Below, piece after piece: positions 1 through 8,618 of a DNA stretch of 64,000 bases (the stretch's first letter is position 1; each line of letters starts with the position of its first letter). Location: the NCBI GenBank assembly GCA_039029315.1, contig JBCCGK010000020.1, positions 69,200 to 133,199 on the forward strand. The letters are read 5' to 3'. This DNA is from JBCCCJ01 sp039029315 (GTDB lineage: Bacteria; Bacteroidota; Bacteroidia; J057). Made by a program: the position numbers and the translations under genes. Under the pieces are notes generated by a model. The model was not told where the DNA came from. It was given only the letters and a program-made list of their open reading frames with translations, and made no database searches.

Positions 1-13
1 CACTCGAAGATAC

Positions 14-937
14 ATGCCGCGCGAATGGGTAGGCGAATGGCAACAATTTCGCAAACGCAAACTCGCCAATATTTCCTTGCTCAACACGCGTGAATATCTG
101 TGGGAAAGGCAGCAGCAGCCTATCATGTGGATCAGGATGGAGACGCATCAGGGGCGAGCGAGCTTTGACTGGAATCTCGATCCGAGTCTACTTCCGATGT
201 CCCAAGGGCTGCTCCATGCAGTTGGCAAACAATTGCAAAGGTATTTGACGAACATAAACACGACAAAAATCTCAGTGGAAACCGGCTGTCTTGCCATGCC
301 CGATCTGGCAGACTTTACGCAGGCACGGCTAATCAACAGACGATTTTTTTATGAGCTGAACAAGCATTCTCTTGAGCGAGCTTCCCTTGAAAAAAAGGTA
401 GAAACATTCAGACAAAGTTTTCCTGAATTGGGTGTCCATATCTATCGCAATCGCCCGGATGAGATCCTCGATCCGTATATTCAGTTGTACAATATCGTTG
501 CGGCCAGTATCCCAAGAGCAGATTCCTATGCGGAACCATATCAATCCTGGCCGGCAGAAGCACTTCGCAGGCTCAATGAGACCAACCGCCAGACTGCCAA
601 TCAGGTTCTGACCCTGATTCTCAAAGATTTATCTGGAAAATTCATCGGATTGACAGATCTCAATGTACACATCCCGCATCCTCACCGTATATATCAGGGA
701 ATGACTGGCATTGATCCCGCTTACAGAGGCAAGGGCTTGGGCAGCTGGCTGAAACTGGCTATGCTCTTGCATGTATGGAATGCGTTCCCGGATTTTGAAA
801 TCATTGACACAGATTGCAATGTCCTCAATCATCCTGTACAGCGCATGAACGAAGGAATCGGTTTTGTCCGCACGGGAGAAGGATGGGAATATGAGATAGA
901 CTTCCACCAGCTCAAACATTCTTTGGAATCATCATAG
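14..937 (+). CDS. GNAT-family N-acetyltransferase (possibly 5' truncated)
   Basis: The C-terminal half carries a GNAT acetyl-CoA binding signature (GIDPAYRGKGLGSWLKLAM, near residue 230; the RGKGLG loop grips the pyrophosphate of CoA), followed by the usual aromatic/asparagine segment (NHPVQRMNEGIGF). The N-terminal ~120 residues may be a second, degenerate GNAT domain, since two-domain proteins of about 300 residues are common. The frame has no stop upstream of the first ATG to the window edge, so the true start may lie outside. Substrate cannot be told. It stands alone ahead of a repeat-filled gap. Confidence 0.75.
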   Translation: MPREWVGEWQQFRKRKLANISLLNTREYLWERQQQPIMWIRMETHQGRASFDWNLDPSLLPMSQGLLHAVGKQLQRYLTNINTTKISVETGCLAMPDLADFTQARLINRRFFYELNKHSLERASLEKKVETFRQSFPELGVHIYRNRPDEILDPYIQLYNIVAASIPRADSYAEPYQSWPAEALRRLNETNRQTANQVLTLILKDLSGKFIGLTDLNVHIPHPHRIYQGMTGIDPAYRGKGLGSWLKLAMLLHVWNAFPDFEIIDTDCNVLNHPVQRMNEGIGFVRTGEGWEYEIDFHQLKHSLESS

Positions 938-994
938 TAACACTCAAAAAAATAAGCTTTCGATATGCCAAGCACCTATTCCCTTACCGTGAAA

Positions 995-1175
995 CGTCAT
1001 CCCAGAATTTTTTGTGAGCGAAGCGAGCAAAAATATCAAAGGGATGTCTGGTGCGCTGCTGGGATCTCCCACACTGTTTATAGAATCTGCTTGTTCTGGA
1101 CAAGGGAAGTAATGCAGGGTGGGAGATTCCGGATCGTCCTCCCTCTCTCTGATCGGTCGGAAGTCCGGAATGACG
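995..1175. repeat. Imperfect palindromic intergenic repeat
   Basis: The ends are inverted copies (CGTCATCCC at the left, GGAATGACG at the right) and an inner pair is also inverted (GGGATCTCCCAC and GTGGGAGATTCC). The whole segment can fold back on itself. Short frames across it on both strands have no protein-like character. It looks like a small non-autonomous mobile or REP-like element. Confidence 0.55.
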
Positions 1176-1235
1176 ATGAGTCGTAAGAGTATATGAGCGA
1201 AATCCATCCGATAAACCGAAAGATTATTTTTTCAC

Positions 1236-1400
1236 TGAGAGACTGTTTTGGAATCTGTGCTGAGAATTTTTAGGGTGTATTTTTTTCTCAGCCAAGGCCC
1301 TTTTTTGTTCTCATAGTGGTGCTATGGGAACAAAAAAAGCCGCAGAATGAGGAAAAAAGACGCATACAAAAATAAGTAACAGATTTCCAAACAGTCTCTG
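1236..1400 (+). repeat. MITE-like palindromic element, family A, copy 1
   Basis: A 165-base element with terminal inverted repeats: it begins CTGAGAGACTGTTTTGGAA and ends with the inverse TTCCAAACAGTCTCTG. A long inner fold pairs TTTTTTGTTCTCATAG with CTATGGGAACAAAAAA. A second copy, strongly similar along its whole length and in opposite orientation, lies at 16798-16963. Only the first ~14 bases recur at 4953-4966. It ends 14 bases before the next start codon, so it may supply part of that gene's promoter or leader. No transposase is encoded. Confidence 0.75.
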
Positions 1401-1414
1401 ATACATAAATATCT

Positions 1415-2689
1415 ATGAAAACGATTACTCACCCAACTTCTCAACGCATTCACAAGGCCTGCTTTTTGTCTCTTTTGTCCTCCTCTCCTCTACTGGCAAC
1501 ATGTCTGGGAGTTGCTTTCTTGCTGATTACACTAGGGCCTGTCCCCTTATCTGGTCAGACAAATTATCAGCAAAAGATTCAAGGAAAAGTATTGGCAGGG
1601 GACACTGGTCAGCCACTCGCTTTTGCCCATATCAGTGTCGGAGGCAATGAAGTTGGAACCCTCTGCAATGAAACGGGACAATTTGTCCTCAAAATACCTT
1701 CACGATTGCGGCAGGATTCTCTTCACATCACCTATTTGGGCTATTCTCCTCAAACCATTGCCATTGCTTCCCTGCAGGCCAAGCCGATCACCATTCGACT
1801 CAAGGTTCAGGATTTGACATTACAAACGATCGACATTCCTTCCATTGATCCAAGAGACACCGTCCGAAAAGCCTGGAGAAAAAGGGGCAAGAACTATGAG
1901 ACACGTGCTACGCTCTTGCGCGGCTTTTATCGGGAAGAAATGGAGGATGAAGGACTGAATATTCAATTTCTGTTTGCAGAAGGGGTATTGGAACTCTTCA
2001 AATCGCCCTATCATCTGAATTCCAGTATGCGAATGCGAGACCGAGTCCGTGTTTTGAAAGGGAGACAAAAGAATCTTCCCAATGCCTATGAAGTAAAGGG
2101 GCGGGAATACCTGCTTCCGCAAATCACCCAGGGACCTCATTTGGGATTGTTGCTGGATATCGTAAAAGAGGAAAAATCTTTCGTCCGCAGGAGTAATCAG
2201 AGCAGTTACCTATACGAATTCATAGAAGTACAATACCTCGACAACCGTTTGACGTATGTATTCTCTTTCTTTCCCAAAAATCCTTCTAACTCCTATGCGC
2301 ATTTCCAGGGAAAATTCTTTGTGGATATCGAATCCCTGGCCTTTGTCCGAGCAGAATATGAACTGACTGAAGCAGGTATTCAATTGTATAATAAGACCGC
2401 TGACAAATTACTCCTGGATAAGAGAACCTTCGAAATCAACTATATGCAATATCAGGAGAGATGGTATGTGAGGGATGCACGTGTGATCAATCAATTTTAT
2501 TATCCAGAAATTGATCGTCCCCTCTCCTCTATCCACACCTTCCTCACAACAGATATCATCAATGAACGGGTATCAGATTTTCCTACTGGAGAAGAACTCC
2601 ATCTCGAAGAAGCCTTCGTAGAAGAGGTCGAGATCCTGGATGAACAATTCTGGGAAGATTACAATGTGGTACCCGTTGATCGTCAATAG
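1415..2689 (+). CDS. Exported protein with carboxypeptidase-like regulatory domain
   Basis: A hydrophobic N-terminal segment (about residues 18-45) precedes a CarboxypepD_reg-like beta-sandwich (about 48-125) with the typical pattern KIQGKVLAGDTGQPLAFAHI ... GTLCNETGQFVL ... YLGY. The remaining ~290 residues are rich in charged and aromatic beta strands, as in Bacteroidota surface proteins that pair this domain with a conserved C-terminal region of unknown function. No catalytic motif is visible. It is probably periplasmic or outer-membrane associated. It is flanked by two mobile-looking repeats, one on each side. Confidence 0.7.
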   Translation: MKTITHPTSQRIHKACFLSLLSSSPLLATCLGVAFLLITLGPVPLSGQTNYQQKIQGKVLAGDTGQPLAFAHISVGGNEVGTLCNETGQFVLKIPSRLRQDSLHITYLGYSPQTIAIASLQAKPITIRLKVQDLTLQTIDIPSIDPRDTVRKAWRKRGKNYETRATLLRGFYREEMEDEGLNIQFLFAEGVLELFKSPYHLNSSMRMRDRVRVLKGRQKNLPNAYEVKGREYLLPQITQGPHLGLLLDIVKEEKSFVRRSNQSSYLYEFIEVQYLDNRLTYVFSFFPKNPSNSYAHFQGKFFVDIESLAFVRAEYELTEAGIQLYNKTADKLLLDKRTFEINYMQYQERWYVRDARVINQFYYPEIDRPLSSIHTFLTTDIINERVSDFPTGEELHLEEAFVEEVEILDEQFWEDYNVVPVDRQ

Positions 2690-2847
2690 GGAATGGAGAC
2701 AAAATAAATCATCTATTGAATTGTGCTTTTGCTCTGACTCTGCCTTGCTCAACCCTCACTTAGCTACACTAAATTCGGGTTTCGCGCCTTGATCCAGAAC
2801 AAAATCACTGCTTCATTTTTTGATGATTTATGTCATCACCCTTCCTA
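2690..2847 (+). repeat. Dispersed 158-base element, family B, copy 1
   Basis: Starts one base after the stop codon of the gene before it. A near-identical copy in the opposite orientation is at 62329-62487 (a handful of mismatches and small indels). The ends are imperfect inverted repeats containing ATAAATCATC on the left and GATGATTTAT on the right. No reading frame of note. Probably a non-autonomous mobile element. Confidence 0.75.
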
Positions 2848-2914
2848 GAGAATTGGGAAAATGTAGATTCCCCAGGCAACTAACTGAGAGATTCCCTGCA
2901 TGTTCTCCCAATGC

Positions 2915-4291
2915 TTAGTCCATTCTTCTTTGCCAGGGAACCTGACCTGCTTTTTGCAAGTGTTTCATCAGGAGGCCATTCAACTCTTTGAACTTGTCAG
3001 GTTTATCTTCTATCAAATCATGTTCCTCCAAGGGGTCCTGTGCGAGATTGTAGAGTTCGCGTGGACCAAAGGGATCGTTCTGCAGCAATTTCCAGTCTCC
3101 CAGACGCACTGCCTGAATTGTTTTCCCGCCATATCTCGTACCACCTTCTCGCCTAGAAAAAAATACTGGTCGATCTTCCGTTGATTGAGAGTTTCCCATC
3201 AGAGTGGGGGAGAAATCCATGCCCTCTATTTCGTGCTGGAAATCGATTCCAGCAATGGACAGAAGGGTTGGATAAATGTCCATGCTTAGTAAGCGCGTTT
3301 CGCTGACACTGCCAGCCTTGATCTTATTGGGCCAGGAGACACAAGTAGGCACCTTCAAGCCGCCTTCATAGACACTTTGCTTGCCATCACGCAAGGGACC
3401 ATTGTTGGCTTCATCCCGCAACAGGCCACCATTATCACTAGAGAACACCACCACTGTATTGTTCAGCTGGTCTGTGCGCTTGAGCGCCTCCATGACCTGA
3501 CCGATGCCATCATCCAGATGCTCAATAAATGCAACAAGTTTGGCGCGTTTTTCGGATAGGTCAGGTTCTCGTGCCTGAACCTTTGCCAACCAATCTGCTT
3601 TGGGTTGTACGGGGAAGTGAGGAGCATTGTAGGCCAGGTAGAGAAAAAATGGTTGATCTGTATTCTTTTGCTGCTCAATATATTCAACCGCCCAATCTGT
3701 AAAAATATCTGTTGCATGTCCTGGTGGATCTATGATCTCCTGATTTCGGCGCATATAGTTGATGTCATGTCTCCGTTTTGCAACATAGTCATCCATCATA
3801 TCTCCCAACCATCCATGAAAGAAGTCAAATCCTCGCTCATTAGGGGTATTGGGGGATTCCAGTCCCAAATGCCATTTTCCGACAAGAGCGGTATGATAGC
3901 CACTGGATTGGAGGATTTCAGGTAATAAAATGGCTGTCGTATCCATGAAACCCCAATTGTTCTGTGCATGTGTCCGAATCACCCCCGGCACGCCAACATA
4001 TTCCTGATATCGACCGCTTAACAGGGCAGCCCTGGTCGGAGAACAAACAGGACAATTGGCATAAAACTGATTGAATCGCATCCCAGAAGCGACCAATGCG
4101 TCCGTATAAGGTGTCTGGAGATCAGGCGCACCGAAACATCCCACATCGGCATAGCCTTGATCGTCAGTCAGGATAACAAGGAAGTTCGGCACTTCCTGTT
4201 TGCTCAATGTCTTCGTTGGCTCAGGTCGAGAAGAAGGGGTACAGGCCATTGCCCCTATGAGGAATAGCAAATATACAGGGGAAGATTTCAT
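2915..4291 (-). CDS. Sulfatase lipoprotein (formylglycine-dependent, type I)
   Basis: Hydrolyses sulfate esters, probably on a sulfated polysaccharide. Seen: a lipobox signal peptide ending LIGAMAC (Cys17), the metal-binding LTDDQG near the N-terminus (Asp43/Asp44), and the sulfatase signature CSPTR with the cysteine that becomes formylglycine at Cys83, followed by AALLSGR. Later come GKWHLG and SSDNGG, also conserved in the family. Length of 458 residues is usual. I chose the ATG at 4291 because it places the lipoprotein signal at the N-terminus; an in-frame upstream ATG would add a 52-residue non-signal leader overlapping the HIT gene. The next gene upstream, on the same strand, encodes a HIT protein. 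Confidence 0.92.
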   Translation of the reverse strand: MKSSPVYLLFLIGAMACTPSSRPEPTKTLSKQEVPNFLVILTDDQGYADVGCFGAPDLQTPYTDALVASGMRFNQFYANCPVCSPTRAALLSGRYQEYVGVPGVIRTHAQNNWGFMDTTAILLPEILQSSGYHTALVGKWHLGLESPNTPNERGFDFFHGWLGDMMDDYVAKRRHDINYMRRNQEIIDPPGHATDIFTDWAVEYIEQQKNTDQPFFLYLAYNAPHFPVQPKADWLAKVQAREPDLSEKRAKLVAFIEHLDDGIGQVMEALKRTDQLNNTVVVFSSDNGGLLRDEANNGPLRDGKQSVYEGGLKVPTCVSWPNKIKAGSVSETRLLSMDIYPTLLSIAGIDFQHEIEGMDFSPTLMGNSQSTEDRPVFFSRREGGTRYGGKTIQAVRLGDWKLLQNDPFGPRELYNLAQDPLEEHDLIEDKPDKFKELNGLLMKHLQKAGQVPWQRRMD

Positions 4292-4374
4292 AGGACAGTT
4301 TGGAATAGATTCTCTGCAATATAGGAGTTGAAAGAACATTTCCGAATCCCCACAGGAATCTATGGTGGGCAATC

Positions 4375-4827
4375 CTATGAGAATGTCTGGATCATCCTGC
4401 CGTGAAGATGGGTACAAATCTCTTGAATTCGGGACGGAGCGACCCATTCTTCTGTTGGAGCCTTCAGATAATGAAATACTTTGCCCCCCTTATACGCCTC
4501 CTCAAACTCTTCATGCTTGGGAACGACATGAAAATGTATATGCTTGAATCCTGGAGCTTCTGCAAAACACATGACATACTCTCGCTCAGATCGGAACAAC
4601 TGATGGATGGCCTGAAGGACATGGTATTGCACGCGTGCCAGATCCAGTTGCTCTTCCAAAGAGAGTTCATGCAGACGCTCACAGTGTCGTTTGAGAACAA
4701 TGACCAACCAGCCTTCCAAAGAGGTCGGATAGGCATGTTCTACATACCAATAAGAGGATTCGAAAATTTGTTGACCGGGACTGATCCGCTTCATTCCCAG
4801 GTTTGATTGACAGCTTAAACATTCCAT
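4375..4827 (-). CDS. HIT-family hydrolase
   Basis: A 150-residue histidine-triad protein: the signature HIHFHVVP (His96, His98, His100) sits near the C-terminus and is the nucleotidyl-transferase/hydrolase active site of the family. An N-terminal CLSC pair could bind zinc. HIT proteins cleave dinucleotide polyphosphates, nucleoside phosphoramidates or adenylates; the substrate here is not evident. It lies 83 bases upstream of the sulfatase on the same strand and may share its transcript. Confidence 0.85.
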   Translation of the reverse strand: MECLSCQSNLGMKRISPGQQIFESSYWYVEHAYPTSLEGWLVIVLKRHCERLHELSLEEQLDLARVQYHVLQAIHQLFRSEREYVMCFAEAPGFKHIHFHVVPKHEEFEEAYKGGKVFHYLKAPTEEWVAPSRIQEICTHLHGRMIQTFS

Positions 4828-4860
4828 GGTTGATGTTTCTTCATTGATTCTCTCCTACTA

Positions 4861-5006
4861 TACGCCAAATTGTCTCAAATGATGGTCAATATGTTTGTAT
4901 TGGCCAATGGCCCACTAACTGAGCGCAAATTGTCCAAGCAGGGGGTGTATAGCTGAGAGACTGTTTATGTACGGGTTTCCAAAATATTTTTTATCTTTCT
5001 CAAGCT
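4861..5006. other. Intergenic region with a fragment of repeat family A
   Basis: Bases 4953-4966 (CTGAGAGACTGTTT) match the terminal repeat of family A exactly, but the following sequence does not. Further on, ACGGGTTT (4971) is mirrored by AAACCCGT (about 5026), a separate loose inverted repeat. This is either a decayed element end or a chance match. Confidence 0.35.
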
Positions 5007-5014
5007 TACTTTTG
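5007..5014 (+). promoter_or_regulatory. Candidate Bacteroidota -7 promoter element
   Basis: TACTTTTG fits the Bacteroidota -7 consensus TAnnTTTG exactly and lies 26 bases before the chosen start of the next gene. No clear TTG is seen at the -33 position, so support is partial. Confidence 0.35.
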
Positions 5015-5040
5015 ATTGAACAATAAAACCCGTATTGACT

Positions 5041-6126
5041 ATGAAAAACACAATCTTACTTCTCATTTTATTAGGCCAGGCTTCTATCCTTTCCTTTGCA
5101 CAGGGAGATTTCAGACCTGGATACCTGATCATGCTGAATGGAGACACCCTCCATGGAAAAATCGATTACAAAGCCCCACTCCTCTTGCATGAATTCTGTC
5201 TGTTCAAATCCGCATCTTCATCAGAGAGCAGGAAATATTGGCCAAATCAGATCCTGGGCTATCGATTCCAAGATGACAAATTCTTTGTGGCCAAAGAATT
5301 TAAAGGCGAGAAGTCCTTTTTTGAATACTTGATCAAGGGCAAGATCAATATGTATTATCTTCATTCTGAAACTGGAGGAACATATTTTCTAGACAAAGAG
5401 GATGTCGATCTACAAGAGATTCCCTATAGCGAAAATATCCTCTCCAGGGACGGTTCATACTATCTCAAAAAATCAACAGAGCATTTTGGTTTCCTCCATT
5501 ACAATATGCAGGATGATCCCACGATACAGCCCAAAATCTACCAAATCGACAAGCCTTCTCATAAAAACCTAATCCGCCTGGCCAAAACCTATCACAACAA
5601 TGTATGTGATGACGAAGAATGTATCATTTATGAAAAAGCCGATGCAACCATTTCCATTCAAGTTGAACCAGTTGTAGGATTTGGGAAAGTTTCCCTACAG
5701 ACTGAATCCATCAATATAGATGGAGGATCATTTTTTGAGGCTGGTGGGTATGTACATTTTCGCTACAACAAAAATGAAAGATTGTCAATCAAGCTGGGAC
5801 TGACGCGCCAATTCTCAAACCAGGAGGATAGATCCTGGTTCAAGGCTCCCTTTCATGTGAATTACACCATTCCTTATCGGAGAATTCAACCTTCTGCGAG
5901 TATTGGGATCAATTTTTATCCAAATGGCCTAAATGACCGATTGCTTGGACTCAGTCATACCAATTATCTAGGATTGGGCGTGAATACACGAATCAGCCAA
6001 AAAACCTGGATACATGTGCAGGGCAATCTCGATCTCCTCCCCGTTTCATACAAGTTCCACAATCAGGACACTCCCATTCGGCCAGTGTCTCGCTCAGTCA
6101 ATATTGGCTTATTTATACAATTGTAG
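5041..6126 (+). CDS. Putative outer-membrane beta-barrel protein
   Basis: Begins with a clean signal peptide (MKNTILLLILLGQASILSFAQ). The early motif NGDTLHGKIDY is common in Bacteroidota surface proteins of unknown function. The C-terminal ~130 residues alternate aromatic and polar residues (GGYVHFRYNKNERLSIKLG, SASIGINFYP, LGLGVNTRI) and end SVNIGLFIQL, as expected for transmembrane strands of a small outer-membrane barrel. The ATG at 5041 is preferred over an in-frame TTG two codons upstream. Function unknown. It converges with the next gene, with six bases between them. Confidence 0.65.
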   Translation: MKNTILLLILLGQASILSFAQGDFRPGYLIMLNGDTLHGKIDYKAPLLLHEFCLFKSASSSESRKYWPNQILGYRFQDDKFFVAKEFKGEKSFFEYLIKGKINMYYLHSETGGTYFLDKEDVDLQEIPYSENILSRDGSYYLKKSTEHFGFLHYNMQDDPTIQPKIYQIDKPSHKNLIRLAKTYHNNVCDDEECIIYEKADATISIQVEPVVGFGKVSLQTESINIDGGSFFEAGGYVHFRYNKNERLSIKLGLTRQFSNQEDRSWFKAPFHVNYTIPYRRIQPSASIGINFYPNGLNDRLLGLSHTNYLGLGVNTRISQKTWIHVQGNLDLLPVSYKFHNQDTPIRPVSRSVNIGLFIQL

Positions 6127-6132
6127 ACCTCT

Positions 6133-6405
6133 TCAGGATTCATACGTATCCATAAAAGGTTCACAAATAGCCCAGGCTTCCTGAATGTCTCTGGATGCCG
6201 CGGCCATATTTTCTGAAGCTTGTTGCAAGCGATGTGCGAGTTTTGTCCTGTTTCTTCCAGCATCAGCGAGCGCGTCTTGCTGAAGTTTGGCTGACAACAA
6301 TTCCAAAAATTCAGCCAGGGAATCATATCTCAAATCTCCCAGTTCAGTTGCGAGGTCAGGGAGGGTTCCCGGATAGTTGTTGAGGTGTTTAGCGTGGATT
6401 TTCAT
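6133..6405 (-). CDS. Small hypothetical protein
   Basis: A 90-residue, mostly helical, soluble protein with heptad-like leucines in the middle (LAEFLELLSAKLQQDAL) and no signal peptide or recognised motif. It fills the space between two convergently arranged genes, begins with ATG, and is the only sensible frame there. I do not recognise it. It could be a small cytoplasmic helper protein; a spurious frame is not excluded. Confidence 0.45.
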   Translation of the reverse strand: MKIHAKHLNNYPGTLPDLATELGDLRYDSLAEFLELLSAKLQQDALADAGRNRTKLAHRLQQASENMAAASRDIQEAWAICEPFMDTYES

Positions 6406-6500
6406 GAGGATTTATAAGGAATAGAACATGCGAGAAACAACCACCAAAACACACTGCTTCCCATCATTCTCCAAGGATATAGATATTGCCAAGACACAGA

Positions 6501-7478
6501 TTAGGGCAACAAGTCATCCTTTGGAGGAAGGTGGGAAAAAATTTGTTTAATGTAATCGGACAAAAAACGAATTCCATCATTGACATATGGAAGCTTCCGT
6601 AGACAATTCAAGGCCTTCTCCCCTTCTTGATAGACTGTCCAAACAACAAAATTCTGCGCATTGATCAAGTCCAACAGCTCCCTGATTTGCTGTTCATTCT
6701 TGATGATTGCTGCCGGATTTGCTGCGAGTTGGCCGATGTCCTCCTGATGGTCAGATGGGTGATTGAGTCCAAAAACAAGTGGGTACGTATACTTGCCCAT
6801 TCCAAGGTCTCCGACACCATTCGCCTCCCAGATCCCCTGGTAATCGTCCAACAATTGTAGCAGAATTCCCAGATGATACCCAAATTGCCGGAGTGCTTGA
6901 ATAATCTGTGGGGAGTCAGACCCACATTGCGCACCAGCTCTACATCCCCATTCGAAGATCCGCGCATTCTTTTTTTCGATTTTCTTCCAATACGCATCAA
7001 AATCAGGAGTTCGCTTGACAAGATCTTCTTCCTGGCCTTCAAGAAGCGTTTGGCAATCATCAAGAAACTGTTGGACCAACTGGGAATTGCTGGATAGGTG
7101 GGCATCGGGAGAATGCTGCAGCAATTTCAGACAATGCACACAAAGCAGGAAGGCATAGTTGGTCGCTTCAGGAAGGCCTATTCGTGCCCAGAGAGCTGTC
7201 GGACGATCCTGGTCTTGCAGATCATCCAATATTCGGATCCCTAATTGGAACACCTGCCAGCTAGCTGCAAGACTGATGGATTGATTCGCCCTCCCTCCTG
7301 CTGCGATACAAGCGGCCATCGGAAGGAGGTTCAATAAGGTTGGGCTGGTATCCAGATGTGGCTTGAGAACCCGTTCATGGTAGATAGAATCAGGGCTATG
7401 AAGAAAAATATAGGCATGAATGGCCGGAAATAACTCATATAGCCTTTCTTCAAAGGCAGGATTACGCATTGCAGCCAT
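6501..7478 (-). CDS. Isoprenyl diphosphate synthase-like protein (polyprenyl synthetase family)
   Basis: All-helical trans-prenyltransferase fold. The first aspartate-rich motif is complete (DDLQDQD, residues 85-91, binding Mg and allylic diphosphate). The second is incomplete (LLDDYQGIWE near 213, lacking the third Asp), but the following GMGKYTYP resembles the conserved Lys-Thr-Pro segment. A degenerate second motif occurs in specialised members such as ComQ, which prenylates a peptide, so it may not be the housekeeping chain-elongating enzyme. It lies 18 bases downstream of, and presumably cotranscribed with, a disordered protein gene. The 325-residue length is normal for the family. Confidence 0.8.
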   Translation of the reverse strand: MAAMRNPAFEERLYELFPAIHAYIFLHSPDSIYHERVLKPHLDTSPTLLNLLPMAACIAAGGRANQSISLAASWQVFQLGIRILDDLQDQDRPTALWARIGLPEATNYAFLLCVHCLKLLQHSPDAHLSSNSQLVQQFLDDCQTLLEGQEEDLVKRTPDFDAYWKKIEKKNARIFEWGCRAGAQCGSDSPQIIQALRQFGYHLGILLQLLDDYQGIWEANGVGDLGMGKYTYPLVFGLNHPSDHQEDIGQLAANPAAIIKNEQQIRELLDLINAQNFVVWTVYQEGEKALNCLRKLPYVNDGIRFLSDYIKQIFSHLPPKDDLLP

Positions 7479-7496
7479 AGGAAGATCTCTTATCCA

Positions 7497-8168
7497 TTAC
7501 ATATTATCGATGACATTGTGCCAAAATCTGCGTTCTTCCTGATTGAGATCATTTTCTGAGTGAATAAGCAGATAGTGGACTTGATCACGAATCAATCTTC
7601 TTTCCACCGCATGCAATCCTTGCATCCCTTCAGCTTGCCCTGATACATCATGCGAGCGAGAGGCAAGTGTCTCTAGCGGCGTGCTTGTACCCAAACTGAT
7701 GATCGTTCCAGCTACGATCGCCCACCGAGCCAAACTCATGGACTGACTGGTGTCCCTGATTCGATCCATTGTATCTCTAGATAGGGGACCGAAGTAACTG
7801 GGATATTGATCTTCAGGATCTGGTGCCCTCCCCATCATTTGGATGGTAAACAATGACTGCGATGAAATTGCTGGCATGGTCTGATCTGACTTTCGCTGGA
7901 TCTGTTGATCAGTCTGCGCGGAGGATTGAGATAATTCTTGCTGATAATCGGTGAGATAATCTGGAACAGGTTGCTTGATGTCTCCGGAGTCAGTCCGGGA
8001 AGACTGACTTTGCGAGAGACCGGCTGGTCGTATTCCACTAGATCTCAATTGAAGAATAGGCGGATGGAGAGATGCTCTTTCCCGAACATTGGACTCAATG
8101 TCAGCCTCGCTTTCAAATGAATTGGCTTTGGATTTGGCTTGTTTGGCTTGTTCTGAATTTGTTTGCAT
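7497..8168 (-). CDS. Hypothetical protein with disordered N-terminus, partner of prenyl synthase gene
   Basis: A 223-residue protein. The first ~120 residues are Ser/Gln/Lys-rich and low in hydrophobics, starting MQTNSEQAKQAKSKANSFES, so probably disordered. A short hydrophobic helix (WAIVAGTIISLGTSTPL) follows, and the end is a charged helix finishing RRFWHNVIDNM. The ATG at 8168 is preferred; an in-frame ATG 54 bases upstream adds a proline-rich stretch. No family is recognised. Disordered starts of this style occur on proteins linked to contractile injection systems, and a Trp near the C-terminus recalls prenylated ComX peptides; both are only resemblances. Eighteen bases separate it from the prenyl synthase. 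Confidence 0.6.
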   Translation of the reverse strand: MQTNSEQAKQAKSKANSFESEADIESNVRERASLHPPILQLRSSGIRPAGLSQSQSSRTDSGDIKQPVPDYLTDYQQELSQSSAQTDQQIQRKSDQTMPAISSQSLFTIQMMGRAPDPEDQYPSYFGPLSRDTMDRIRDTSQSMSLARWAIVAGTIISLGTSTPLETLASRSHDVSGQAEGMQGLHAVERRLIRDQVHYLLIHSENDLNQEERRFWHNVIDNM

Positions 8169-8618
8169 GCAATCAGTAAGCTTGAAAATTGGTGCATTTG
8201 GTGGAGGTGGAAAGCGAAACAATTAAGAAACTCTCTTGATTTTGGATTTTGTCTGAAGAAGGCAGGATTTTTGGGTTCTGAGAAGGAATTTTTTTGAGGA
8301 ATACCATGGTATTTCGAGAAAAAATGACGCACTCAGGTTCCAAAAAGCTAAATTTCCTTAGGGAAAAGAGAAATCAAGACAATTTCTAAATATACACAAA
8401 AAGTGATTATTTCAACAAGTCCGACTCTATCAATAAACCCAGATCAGAGGTTGTCTGTATATGTGATGCAGGGACTGCACCCATTCAATCACATTCAAAC
8501 ACCCTCTGGATATGCCAGCAAACAATGTCCATATCAGGCCTATCCCCCTGCCTGATCCACTCATGTTGCTGTGTTCCTTATGCACATTTGGCAAGGCGGC
8601 AAATCCTTCTATTCCTTA
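8169..8618. other. 450-base intergenic stretch without a supported gene
   Basis: AT-rich near 8230-8420, without convincing coding frames. It presumably holds the promoter of the minus-strand gene pair ending at 6501 and the 3' end of the next minus-strand gene. No repeat shared with other parts of the window was noticed. Confidence 0.4.

Noticed and set aside
944..1207. Short frames on both strands after the first gene
   Set aside because: They lie inside a palindromic repeat and mirror each other, as expected for non-coding inverted sequence.
4292..4447. Longer N-terminus for the sulfatase
   Set aside because: It would place 52 residues before a textbook lipoprotein signal and overlap the HIT gene; the start at 4291 is better.
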